From: Sphingobium sp.
Lineage (GTDB): Bacteria > Pseudomonadota > Alphaproteobacteria > Sphingomonadales > Sphingomonadaceae
Direction: 5' to 3'
Length of the DNA stretch: 64,000 nucleotides
NCBI GenBank assembly: GCA_009360885.1
Contig: SPEL01000005.1
Span: 248,001-312,000 of the forward strand
Position numbers and translations under genes: made by a program. The notes beneath the pieces were generated by a model, which was not told where the DNA came from, searched no databases, and saw only the letters and a list, made by a program, of their open reading frames with translations. This document shows positions 46,440 through 54,291 of the stretch, piece by piece. How positions within the stretch are numbered: position 1 is the stretch's first letter; each line of letters starts with the position of its first letter.

Positions 46440-46455
46440 AGATGACCGGACAAGT
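46440..46455. promoter_or_regulatory. Island operator copy 10
   Basis: AGATGACCGGACAAGT matches the palindrome at 13 of 16 positions with a perfect right half. It is about 56 bases before the MBL hydrolase gene, first of a five-gene-size plus-strand run. Confidence 0.75.
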
Positions 46456-46510
46456 TGTTCGCCATATGCGATTCATATGGAACTGAACACAACCGAGGCA
46501 GGAGGATGAT

Positions 46511-47407
46511 ATGGCATTGAAGGATGTCAAAAGCTGGCAGGTCGGGGATGTCCGGATAACGCGCATCGTAGAAGTTGCATCCTATCCGGCCGATATAGGC
46601 ATGTTGCTAAAGGATGCAGGGCCGGAAATTTTCGCCCCGCATAAAGACTGGTTATCCCCGCACTTCATCACTGATGACGGCCAGATGCTGATGCAATGGC
46701 AGGCCTTTGCCGTGCAAACGCCGACCCGGACAATGATGATTGACACCTGCATCGGCAATGACCGCAAGCTCTATTTCGATGTTTTCAACGATATGCAGAC
46801 CTCCTTTCTGGAAGATCTGAAGGCAAGCGGCATAGACCCGGATGATGTCGATACCGTGTGCTGCACCCATCTGCATTATGACCATGTTGGTTGGAACACC
46901 AAGCTGGTTGATGGGAAATGGGTGCCCACATTCCCCAATGCCCGCTATTTATTTGATGAAACCGAATATCAGGAGATACGGCATTTACAGGAAATTGGTG
47001 ACTGGCACGGCGGCCATCTGCCCGACGCCATAGACCCCGTCATGGACGCCGGGTTGCACCAGTTCATTTCCGCACCGGGATATCAGGTTTGTGACGAGGT
47101 ACGGATGGAACACACGCCCGGCCATACGGCAGGGCATTGCGCCATTTATATAGAATCACAGGGTGAACGTGCCGTCATCACCGGTGATCTGCTGCATCAT
47201 CCGGTGCAGTTCGCCATGCCCCAGCGCCACGGATCATTCGATCACGACCCCGTCAAAGGGGCCGAGACCCGGCAAGCCTTTGTTGCGCAAAATGCCGATG
47301 GCGCGATCATGGTAATCGGTTCCCATTTCAGCGACCCAACCGCCGGATGGATCATCCCCGATGGCGATGCATGGCGATTTGTAACAGAGCGGCCAAATGC
47401 GGCCTGA
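46511..47407 (+). CDS. MBL-fold metallo-hydrolase
   Basis: A 298-aa metallo-beta-lactamase-fold protein with AGGAGG before the ATG. The metal site is CTHLHYDHVGWN (His120, His122, Asp124, His125), with HTPGHTAGHC and GDLLHHP as later ligands and GSHFSDPTAGWI near the end. It belongs to the same broad superfamily as the protein at 30760-31560 but to a different subgroup. A lactone, ester or thioester hydrolase is likely. It is first of a run with an NTF2-like protein, SDR and GMC oxidase under operator copy 10. Confidence 0.87.
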   Translation: MALKDVKSWQVGDVRITRIVEVASYPADIGMLLKDAGPEIFAPHKDWLSPHFITDDGQMLMQWQAFAVQTPTRTMMIDTCIGNDRKLYFDVFNDMQTSFLEDLKASGIDPDDVDTVCCTHLHYDHVGWNTKLVDGKWVPTFPNARYLFDETEYQEIRHLQEIGDWHGGHLPDAIDPVMDAGLHQFISAPGYQVCDEVRMEHTPGHTAGHCAIYIESQGERAVITGDLLHHPVQFAMPQRHGSFDHDPVKGAETRQAFVAQNADGAIMVIGSHFSDPTAGWIIPDGDAWRFVTERPNAA

Positions 47408-47455
47408 AGACGTTTAAATATAGCACATCAACAACAATTTAATCAGGAGAAGACC

Positions 47456-47887
47456 ATGGCTGAAGCAGGCAATGCACAGGAACAACTCATCATTGATTTC
47501 TTTGAAACCCTCAGCTCCGGTGATCTCGATGCGCTGGCGGGGTATCTGCACGAAGATATGAGCTGGACCACGATGATTACCGATGTGCCCGGCGCAGGGC
47601 GGCATGACGGGCGCGACCATGTGTTGAACACCTTCCTCGCCCCGGTACGCGGCACCTTTAAAGAGGGCGATCCGAAAGTCCATGTGGACAGCCTCGTCTC
47701 CAGTGGCGACAAGGTGATGGCCGAAACCCACGCAACGGGTGAGCGGGCCGATGGCCGCCCCTATAACAACCTCTATGCATGGGCGTTTGAACTGCGCGAC
47801 GGCAAAATTCTGCATGTCCGTGAATATATGGACAGCCTCTATGTCGCGCGCTTCTTTAACATGGATTTGTCGGAGCCAGCCGCGTGA
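47456..47887 (+). CDS. NTF2/SnoaL-like protein A
   Basis: A 143-aa protein of the NTF2-like cone fold (limonene-1,2-epoxide hydrolase/SnoaL/ketosteroid isomerase superfamily): EQLIIDFFETLSSGDLDALAGYLHEDMSWTTM, then GRDHVLNTFLAP and YAWAFELRDGKILHVREYMDSLYVARFF. The EYMD segment near the end is typical. Members isomerise, hydrate or dehydrate cyclic ketones and epoxides. Its stop overlaps the SDR gene by four bases, so both probably act on the same intermediate. Confidence 0.85.
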   Translation: MAEAGNAQEQLIIDFFETLSSGDLDALAGYLHEDMSWTTMITDVPGAGRHDGRDHVLNTFLAPVRGTFKEGDPKVHVDSLVSSGDKVMAETHATGERADGRPYNNLYAWAFELRDGKILHVREYMDSLYVARFFNMDLSEPAA

Positions 47888-48636
47888 GCGATTTCGCAGG
47901 AAAAGCCTATTTCATCGGCGGGGCAGCGAAGGGGCTTGGCCGGGCCATTGCGATTGATCTGGCCCGGCGCGGTGCCAGCATCGGCATTGCTGATCTGGAT
48001 GAAGCAGCACTGGCCGATGTCGCACAGGAAATCACCTCCGCAGGCGGAAATTGTGTCAGCACCCCGGCGGATCTGGCGGGACGATCGGCCGTATTGGATG
48101 CAGTCGGTGCCCTTGCCGCCCAATGCGGGGGCGTGGATGGGGTCATCAACAACGCATCCTGCCTGATCTATGAACCAATAGAAGATGTGACCGAGGAAAC
48201 GCTCGATAAAATGCTGGGCGCAGGCCTCAAATCTGCGGTGTGGGGCAGTCAGGCGCTGATACAATATCGCCGCCCTGATGCCCCGGCGAGCATTATCAAT
48301 TTCAGCTCCCCCGTCGTTTACAAGGGCTATCCGCGCACATCCATATACAGCATGGTCAAAAGCGCCGTCGCCAGCCTGACAAGAACATTGGCGGCAGAAT
48401 TGGGGCCGCAGAATATCAGGGTCAATTCCATCGCCCCCGGTTCCGTCCCCACGCCCGGTGCGCTGACCTATGTTGATGCACAGGAATATGAACGCCGCGC
48501 GGCCACAATCGCGCTGCGCCGCCTGGGGCGCGAGGATGACATCACGGAGGCTATCGCATTTTTACTGAGCGATGCAGCATCCTTCGTCAATGGCGCAACA
48601 TTGGCGGTTGATGGCGGCATCATCGCATCGGCCTGA
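47884..48636 (+). CDS. SDR-family oxidoreductase A
   Basis: A 250-aa short-chain dehydrogenase. The nucleotide motif is GGAAKGLGRAIA (the usual leading Thr is replaced by Gly), followed by NNAS. The catalytic Ser and YxxxK are in INFSSPVVYKGYPRTSIYSMVKSAV, and the C-terminal is VNGATLAVDGGIIA. It is coupled to the NTF2-like gene by a 4-base overlap. It likely oxidises or reduces a hydroxyl/keto group of a cyclic intermediate. Confidence 0.9.
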   Translation: MSDFAGKAYFIGGAAKGLGRAIAIDLARRGASIGIADLDEAALADVAQEITSAGGNCVSTPADLAGRSAVLDAVGALAAQCGGVDGVINNASCLIYEPIEDVTEETLDKMLGAGLKSAVWGSQALIQYRRPDAPASIINFSSPVVYKGYPRTSIYSMVKSAVASLTRTLAAELGPQNIRVNSIAPGSVPTPGALTYVDAQEYERRAATIALRRLGREDDITEAIAFLLSDAASFVNGATLAVDGGIIASA

Positions 48637-48750
48637 TGTCCCTTCGCCCCGAAAAGGGCAGCGGGTGGCACCCAAGGCAAAACCGGTCAGTCACCTTCAT
48701 AAATTTGTGATTTGCGGGCGGCGTATAAAACATAAAAAGGAACCCAAAAC

Positions 48751-50394
48751 ATGCGTTCCAGTTCAAATGAAAACCATGATTATATCATTTTAGGCGGGGG
48801 CACCGCCGGGTGCGTACTGGCCAATCGCCTGAGCGAAGACCCGCGCAACAGCGTTTGTCTGCTGGAAGCAGGGCCGCCAGATACCAACCCCCTCATCCGC
48901 ATACCGGCGGGGGTCGCCTTCACCATCCTCAACCCGAAACTGGGGTGGGGCCTCAAAACCGTGCCCCAGCCCCATTGCAACAACCGGGAAATCATGATTC
49001 CGCGTGGGCGGGTATTGGGCGGGTCCAGTTCCATCAATGGGATGGTCTATTTTCGTGGGCACCCCGGTGATTTTGATGACTGGGCCGCAGCCGGTGCCAC
49101 CGGATGGGGCTATGACGATGTGCTTCCTTATTTCTTGCGATCAGAAAATAACGAATTTTACGAAGGCAGCCCGTATCATGCTATAGGCGGGCCGATGACC
49201 ATCACCACATTGCGGGAATTTAATCCGTTGGTGATGAGCTTTCTGGATGCGGCAAAGGCGCTTGGCCTTAAAATGCAGGATGATTTTAACGGCCCTGACC
49301 CGGAAGGGTTCGGCACAAGGCAAGCCGCGATCCGAAATGGCAGACGGGAATCCGGCACCACGGCCTTTCTGAATCCCGCCCGGTCCCGCAGCAATCTGCG
49401 CGTCATTACCGATGCGCCGGTCAAAAAAATACTGATAGAAAATGGCCGCGCCGTGGGCGTTATTTTCAGTCAGCATGGAATCGAAAAGACCATCCGCGCC
49501 AACCGTGAGGTCATCATCAGTGGCGGCGCTTATGGATCACCTACCATGTTACTGCACAGCGGCATTGGCCCGGCGGATGAACTACGCGCCATCGGCATAG
49601 ATGTGGTGCATGACCTGCCCGGTGTTGGCAAAGGGCTGCGCGACCATCCTTCTGCTGCGTTACAAATGCGAACGACCGACACCACCTCTTATGGCATGTC
49701 CCTGCGCAAAGCTGTTCCCAACGCCATTGATGGCCTGCGCTACCTGCTGTTCCGCAGTGGCCCAGTGGCGGGCAATATGTTCGAAGGCCATGGTTTTTGG
49801 AAAAGTTCACCGGAACTCAGCCGCCCTGATATGCAGATCATCATGATGCCCGCCCATCGCAATGCCGAGCCAAAGGCACTACCACGCGGGCATGGATATG
49901 GCATTATATCGGCGCTGGTGAAGCCAAAGAGCCTCGGTTCCATCACCATCGGGTCAAAAGACCCTGCAGCAACCCCATTGATTGACCTCAACTTTCTGGG
50001 GGAAGAAGAGGACATCGTCAAAATTCGCACCGGGCTGAAACTGGGCCGGAAAATGCTCAGTAACTCGGCCTTTTCGCGCTACCATGGCCATGAGATATTG
50101 CCCGGCAATGATGTGCAATCGGATGATGAATGGGATGATTATATCCGTCGGACCTGCACTATGGTGCATCACCCCACCAGTTCCTGTCGTATGGGCACAG
50201 ACCCGATGGCAGTGGTAGACCCCGAATTAAAGGTTAGCGGCATAGAGGGGTTGCGCGTGGTAGATGCATCCATATTCCCGACATTAATCGCCGGAAATAC
50301 CAATGCCGGGGTCGTGATGGTGGCAGAGAAAGCGTCCGACATCATTCTGGGTCGGCCCGCGCCGCTACCCATCCGCCTACCCCATGCGCAATAA
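48751..50394 (+). CDS. GMC-family FAD oxidoreductase
   Basis: A 547-aa flavoprotein of the glucose-methanol-choline family, 114 bases after the SDR gene. Motifs: FAD-binding YIILGGGTAGCVLANRLSEDP, GMC signature 1 GRVLGGSSSINGMVYFRGHPGDFDDW, signature 2 SGGAYGSPTMLLHSGIGPADEL, the catalytic His region MVHHPTSSCRMGTD and C-terminal DASIFPTLIAGNTNAGVVMVAEKASD. It oxidises primary or secondary alcohols. In sphingomonads such enzymes oxidise side-chain alcohols of lignin-type dimers as well as choline or PEG. A terminator hairpin follows. Confidence 0.92.
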   Translation: MRSSSNENHDYIILGGGTAGCVLANRLSEDPRNSVCLLEAGPPDTNPLIRIPAGVAFTILNPKLGWGLKTVPQPHCNNREIMIPRGRVLGGSSSINGMVYFRGHPGDFDDWAAAGATGWGYDDVLPYFLRSENNEFYEGSPYHAIGGPMTITTLREFNPLVMSFLDAAKALGLKMQDDFNGPDPEGFGTRQAAIRNGRRESGTTAFLNPARSRSNLRVITDAPVKKILIENGRAVGVIFSQHGIEKTIRANREVIISGGAYGSPTMLLHSGIGPADELRAIGIDVVHDLPGVGKGLRDHPSAALQMRTTDTTSYGMSLRKAVPNAIDGLRYLLFRSGPVAGNMFEGHGFWKSSPELSRPDMQIIMMPAHRNAEPKALPRGHGYGIISALVKPKSLGSITIGSKDPAATPLIDLNFLGEEEDIVKIRTGLKLGRKMLSNSAFSRYHGHEILPGNDVQSDDEWDDYIRRTCTMVHHPTSSCRMGTDPMAVVDPELKVSGIEGLRVVDASIFPTLIAGNTNAGVVMVAEKASDIILGRPAPLPIRLPHAQ

Positions 50395-50438
50395 AATTCC
50401 TTCGTGTCGCACACGCGCCCGGTAACAGCCTGGGCCTC

Positions 50439-50470
50439 AACCGCCCGACGCCTCTGCGCGCCGGGCGGTT
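50439..50470. terminator. Terminator between the GMC and NTF2-like B genes
   Basis: AACCGCCCG (50439-50447) and CGGGCGGTT (50462-50470) form a 9-bp stem followed by TTCCTT. It lies between convergent genes and probably ends transcription from the plus side; read from the other side the stem is the same. Confidence 0.65.
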
Positions 50471-50474
50471 TTCC

Positions 50475-50906
50475 TTACCCGAATATCAACGTCATATTGC
50501 CTTTGCGTGATTTCAGACGCCAGCCATCAGCGGTTCTGACGAAATTATCCCGATATTCACCCACGAATATTTTCGGTTCCGCAGCCACCGGGCGGGCCGC
50601 ATCCACATCGGTCGTCGATAGAAATGTGACATAACTGATACCGGTGGCTTCATCCGGCCCCAGAACGTCAATCACGATATTGCTCATGATATGGCGGGAC
50701 AGCCGGGGTGGCCGCGCCTGAAGCATAGCCAGTATTTCCGCCCGGCCAATAGTGGGGTTTTCCGGGTCCAGCGGGCGAGCAAAGGAGCCATCCTCCACGA
50801 ATAAAGCCGCCAGCTTTTCCAGCTCTCCCAGATCATTGAACACCGCAAATTGCTTTACGATTTTCTCGCAAGCCAATTCGGCAGATTGCCTTTCTTCATC
50901 CTTCAT
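50475..50906 (-). CDS. NTF2/SnoaL-like protein B
   Basis: A 143-aa NTF2-fold protein. The ATG at 50906 (complement) has AGGAG nine bases upstream, while an ATG directly abutting that site is too close. Sequence: ACEKIVKQFAVFNDLGELEKLAALFVEDGSFARP, GRAEILAMLQARPPRLSRHIMSNI and GEYRDNFVRTADGWRLKSRKGNMT. It is of a different subgroup from protein A, closer to SnoaL-like/hydroxylating-dioxygenase beta-subunit-like folds. It is the last gene of the minus-strand run with the racemase-like and ligase genes, so it probably acts in CoA-ester conversion. The exact reaction is unknown. Confidence 0.82.
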   Translation of the reverse strand: MKDEERQSAELACEKIVKQFAVFNDLGELEKLAALFVEDGSFARPLDPENPTIGRAEILAMLQARPPRLSRHIMSNIVIDVLGPDEATGISYVTFLSTTDVDAARPVAAEPKIFVGEYRDNFVRTADGWRLKSRKGNMTLIFG

Positions 50907-50922
50907 CACATGCATCTCCTTA

Positions 50923-52023
50923 TCATTGCAATTCCACGCCCCATTGTCGGGCAGCTTCCACGCCGCCATCGCCCGCGCCCACTGGCGGCCCCTGAATGGC
51001 ACCCGGCGTCACAGACAGACGCGGCGCGGGGGCAGGGTGCTGCACATCATCCATTGCAACAAAGGCCTCACGCGCCTTGTTATGGGGATGATGGCGGGCC
51101 TCTGACATATTCAGCACCGGGGCAAAGCAGGCGTCGCCGCCCTCAAATAGCACCGTCCATTCATCCCGCGTTTTTGTCGCGATGATGCCAGCCAGCTTCT
51201 GTTTGAGGTACGGCCAGTTTTCCTGCGTCATCTGGCCATCAAAATCCGCATCCTGCATATCCGCGATGCGCCGCAATTCCGCATAAAATTGCGGTTCAAT
51301 CGCCCCCAGAGCAATCCAGTTACCATCTGAACATTGATAGCAATTATAGAAATGCGCCCCCCCATCGATGATGTTGACGCCGCGCTCATCACGCCAGCTA
51401 CCGCGCGCCTGATGGCCATAGAGCATCCCCATCAGGCCAATGGTGCCGTCACTCATCGCGCAATCAATAACCTGCCCCTGCCCGGTGTGTTCGGCATGGC
51501 GCAATGCCGCCAGAACACCAAAGGCCAGATAGAGCGCCCCGCCGCCAAAATCCCCAACAAGATTAAGCGGCGGCACCGGGCGTTCCGTCGTGCCGATAGC
51601 GTGCAACGCCCCGGTAATCGCAATGTAATTTATGTCATGCCCCGCCATATGGGCATAAGGGCCATATTGGCCCCAGCCCGTCATCCGCCCGTAAACGAGG
51701 CGGGGATTACGGGATAAGGCTATGTCAGGGGCCAACCCCAATCGCTCCATCACGCCGGGACGATATCCTTCGATGAGGACATCTGCCTTCTCTATCAGAC
51801 GCAGAATATTTTCCTGCCCCTCCGGGCTTTTCATATCAACGACGAGAGAACGGCGGCCCCGCGTTTCGACCATATATTTATCGTAGACGGCACCGGGCCT
51901 GTCGATACGCAGAACATCCGCCCCCATATCAGACAGCATCATCCCGCAAACCGGCACCGGGCCGATCCCTGCAAATTCCAGCACCTTCACACCGGCGAGC
52001 GCGCCGCCTGATTCCGCAACCAT
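50923..52023 (-). CDS. CaiB/BaiF family protein, alpha-methylacyl-CoA racemase-like
   Basis: A 366-aa class III CoA-transferase-fold protein. The active-site region GHDINYIAITGALHAIG and PPLNLVGDFGGGALYLAFGVLAAL carries the His and Asp used by alpha-methylacyl-CoA racemases (AMACR/MCR), and matches that subgroup better than formyl-CoA or carnitine CoA-transferases. It would interconvert (R)- and (S)-2-methylacyl-CoA, as in sterol or isoprenoid side-chain breakdown. The start shares one base with the ligase stop (TGATG), so it is coupled to it. If correct, the substrate carries a 2-methyl-branched acid; a CoA-transferase role remains possible. Confidence 0.85.
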   Translation of the reverse strand: MVAESGGALAGVKVLEFAGIGPVPVCGMMLSDMGADVLRIDRPGAVYDKYMVETRGRRSLVVDMKSPEGQENILRLIEKADVLIEGYRPGVMERLGLAPDIALSRNPRLVYGRMTGWGQYGPYAHMAGHDINYIAITGALHAIGTTERPVPPLNLVGDFGGGALYLAFGVLAALRHAEHTGQGQVIDCAMSDGTIGLMGMLYGHQARGSWRDERGVNIIDGGAHFYNCYQCSDGNWIALGAIEPQFYAELRRIADMQDADFDGQMTQENWPYLKQKLAGIIATKTRDEWTVLFEGGDACFAPVLNMSEARHHPHNKAREAFVAMDDVQHPAPAPRLSVTPGAIQGPPVGAGDGGVEAARQWGVELQ

Positions 52024-53612
52024 CAGCCCATCTCCAGCTTCGTGCGGCGCATCAAAATGCCTGCCTTTTCACGGTCCCAGCAATCATCGCGGATGCCTTC
52101 GTCCCGCAACCGATGCTTTTCAATTTTCTGGGTGGGCGTGCGGGGAAATTCATCAACCACCCGGATGAAACGCGGAATCATATGATGTGCAATTTCGCCT
52201 TTCAGAAAATCCATCAACGCTAGCGGGTCAAAATTGTCAGGCTGGCGCACCCGTAGCACCGCAAGAATTTCCTGCTCCGTTCCATCTGGCGCCGGGACAC
52301 CAACAGCCGCCGCCTCCATAATATCATCATAGCCAAGCAGCGCGCTTTCCACCTCAAAGGAGGATATATTCTCCCCCCGCCGCCGGATGGAATCCCGCGC
52401 ACGATCAATAAAATGATAATGGCCCAGATCATCACGGCGGAACATATCGCCACTATGGAACCAGCCATTGCGCCATGCCGATGCGGTCGCCTTATCATCA
52501 TTGAGATAGCCATGGCTGATCGTCCATGGCCGTTCCATTCTAAGGACCAGTTCCCCGGTTTCTCCCGCAACGACTTCTTCATCACAGGCATCAACCAAAC
52601 GGAGTTCCACACCCGGCGATGGCACACCGCATGTCCCGGAAACCTTCGGATTAGGCCCGCAAAAAAGGGGAACGGCCAGCTCGCTCATATTATATTCGGT
52701 GTACACATCGACACCAAAACGATCGGCAAAGCGCATCGCAGCCGGGCCATAAGGCGCGATTATCACGGTCCTGAGGCTGTGATTTTTATCCTCCGGCGAC
52801 GGCTCCGTCGCATTAAGGAAATCTACCATCGAACCAAGCAGGCCGGTTGTGGTCACCGCATATTCGTTCACAATTGACCAGAAACGACTGGTGCTGAAAC
52901 CATTCTGCACGACGACTGATCCGCCATGAAATAACGCCCAGAACAGGCCATAAACCCCACCGACATGGTAAAATGGCATTGCCGTCAGGTTCCGATCCTG
53001 CGGCCCGATATTGCGAAACCCCAATGCCGCAGTCCGGCCATGACGATAGCTGGAGAGAACGCCCTTTGCCGGCCCGGTCGTACCAGAGGTATAAATAACC
53101 ATCTGAGTGTCATGGTCCGCCACCTGTTTCTCAGGCGGCTGCACAATATCAGCATCACCGCGCAGCATTGTATCTTCGATGATTTCCAGACCGGCCACAG
53201 ATGCCCTGTCCGTGCCCAGAACAATTGCTTTCTCCAGCTTTCCACAATCAATATCGGTCAGCCTGTCCATCAACCCGCCATGCAATATCATATGCCGGGC
53301 GTTGGAATGGCGAATGATATGCGCCAGACTAGCCCCGCGATAATTCGGATTTACCGGAACATATATTGCCCCCAGATAAGCGAGCGCGAAGATAGTCGCC
53401 ACAGCCGTGGGTGAATTGGGCTGCCAGCTCAGGACATAATCCCCTTGCCTCACGCCGATTTGCTGCAATCCCTGTGCCATTGCCCGGGCGATGTGGCGTA
53501 CATCCCTCCATGTCCATCGCGGCCCGTCCACGAACAGAATCGCTTCTTCATCGGGACATTCCGCTGCCCTCTGTTCCAATAAATGGACAAAATAGGGGTA
53601 GTTTTTATTCAT
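52023..53612 (-). CDS. Acyl-CoA synthetase (ATP-dependent, AMP-forming), CaiC-like
   Basis: A 529-aa ANL-superfamily ligase that makes an acyl-AMP and then an acyl-CoA. Motifs: P-loop YTSGTTGPAKGV, A5-like YTEYNMSELAVPLF, GWFHSGDMFRRDDLGHYHFIDRARDSIRRRGENISSFEVE (hinge) and the catalytic lysine near RTPTQKIEKHRLR. The closest named type is crotonobetaine/carnitine-CoA ligase, but specificity is not readable from sequence. It is first of a minus-strand unit with the racemase-like and NTF2-like B genes. The divergent region holds operator copies at 53703-53718 and 53801-53816. Confidence 0.9.
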   Translation of the reverse strand: MNKNYPYFVHLLEQRAAECPDEEAILFVDGPRWTWRDVRHIARAMAQGLQQIGVRQGDYVLSWQPNSPTAVATIFALAYLGAIYVPVNPNYRGASLAHIIRHSNARHMILHGGLMDRLTDIDCGKLEKAIVLGTDRASVAGLEIIEDTMLRGDADIVQPPEKQVADHDTQMVIYTSGTTGPAKGVLSSYRHGRTAALGFRNIGPQDRNLTAMPFYHVGGVYGLFWALFHGGSVVVQNGFSTSRFWSIVNEYAVTTTGLLGSMVDFLNATEPSPEDKNHSLRTVIIAPYGPAAMRFADRFGVDVYTEYNMSELAVPLFCGPNPKVSGTCGVPSPGVELRLVDACDEEVVAGETGELVLRMERPWTISHGYLNDDKATASAWRNGWFHSGDMFRRDDLGHYHFIDRARDSIRRRGENISSFEVESALLGYDDIMEAAAVGVPAPDGTEQEILAVLRVRQPDNFDPLALMDFLKGEIAHHMIPRFIRVVDEFPRTPTQKIEKHRLRDEGIRDDCWDREKAGILMRRTKLEMG

Positions 53613-53702
53613 TCACCCTCACCCTTCATGGCCCGGAATATCCGCCGCGCACATAAGAAGGCAGCACATATTCTGGCACCATCCTCACCCAGAGACACAC
53701 AG

Positions 53703-53718
53703 ACTTATCCGTACATTT
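53703..53718. promoter_or_regulatory. Island operator copy 11
   Basis: ACTTATCCGTACATTT matches the palindrome at 12 of 16 positions with a good left half, about 90 bases before the acyl-CoA synthetase start on the minus strand. Confidence 0.5.
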
Positions 53719-53800
53719 ATTGTTTTGAAAATAAGCATCGAATTGAATTGATGACAAGATTTTTATCAGAAATGAACTGTTTTTCGGTAATCTGTTGCAA

Positions 53801-53816
53801 ACTTGGCCGGACAAGT
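53801..53816. promoter_or_regulatory. Island operator copy 12 (best match)
   Basis: ACTTGGCCGGACAAGT is the best copy, matching 15 of 16 positions of the perfect palindrome. It lies 70 bases before the carboxymuconolactone-decarboxylase-like gene and faces the ligase gene on the other side. It is the rightmost copy I found. Confidence 0.85.
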
Positions 53817-53885
53817 GATAGGCATTAAGCGGTCGCTGAATACACCAATGCACACCAGCGCAAACGAAATGACGAAAGGAAAACC

Positions 53886-54269
53886 ATGTCTAGCGAGGCA
53901 TATGAAAGAGGTCTGGCACTTCGTAAGGAAGTTCTGGGCGCAGACTATGTAGAGCGTTCATTCGCTAATGCTGATGAATTCAGCCGTCCTATGCAGGAAT
54001 TATCGACCGAATATTGCTGGGGCACTATATGGTCCCGCCCCGGGCTGGCGCGTCGCGAAAGAAGCTTGCTGAATATCGGCATGATAAGCGCGCTCAACCG
54101 TCCGCATGAATTGAAACTGCATATCAAAGCAGCCCTGAATAACGGCCTAACCCGCGAAGAAATCCGCGAGGCTTTGCTGCAGGTAGCGGTATATTGCGGC
54201 GTGCCGGCTGGCCTTGATTCAACCCGCATCGCGCGCGAAGCCTTTGCCGAGGTGGATGCCGCAGCCTGA
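53886..54269 (+). CDS. Carboxymuconolactone decarboxylase-family protein
   Basis: A 127-aa protein of the CMD/PcaC family: YERGLALRKEVLGADYVERSFANADEFSRPMQELSTEYCWGTIWSRPGLARRERSLLNIGMISALNRPHELKLHIKAALNNGLTREEIREALLQVAVYCGVPAG. The His of ELKLHIKAALNNG is in the conserved position. The family includes 4-carboxymuconolactone decarboxylase of the protocatechuate pathway; many homologues act on other lactones. No pca genes are nearby, so a different lactone is likely. It precedes the serine hydrolase by about 20 bases. Confidence 0.88.
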   Translation: MSSEAYERGLALRKEVLGADYVERSFANADEFSRPMQELSTEYCWGTIWSRPGLARRERSLLNIGMISALNRPHELKLHIKAALNNGLTREEIREALLQVAVYCGVPAGLDSTRIAREAFAEVDAAA

Positions 54270-54291
54270 TAATAATATAGAGAGGATGATT

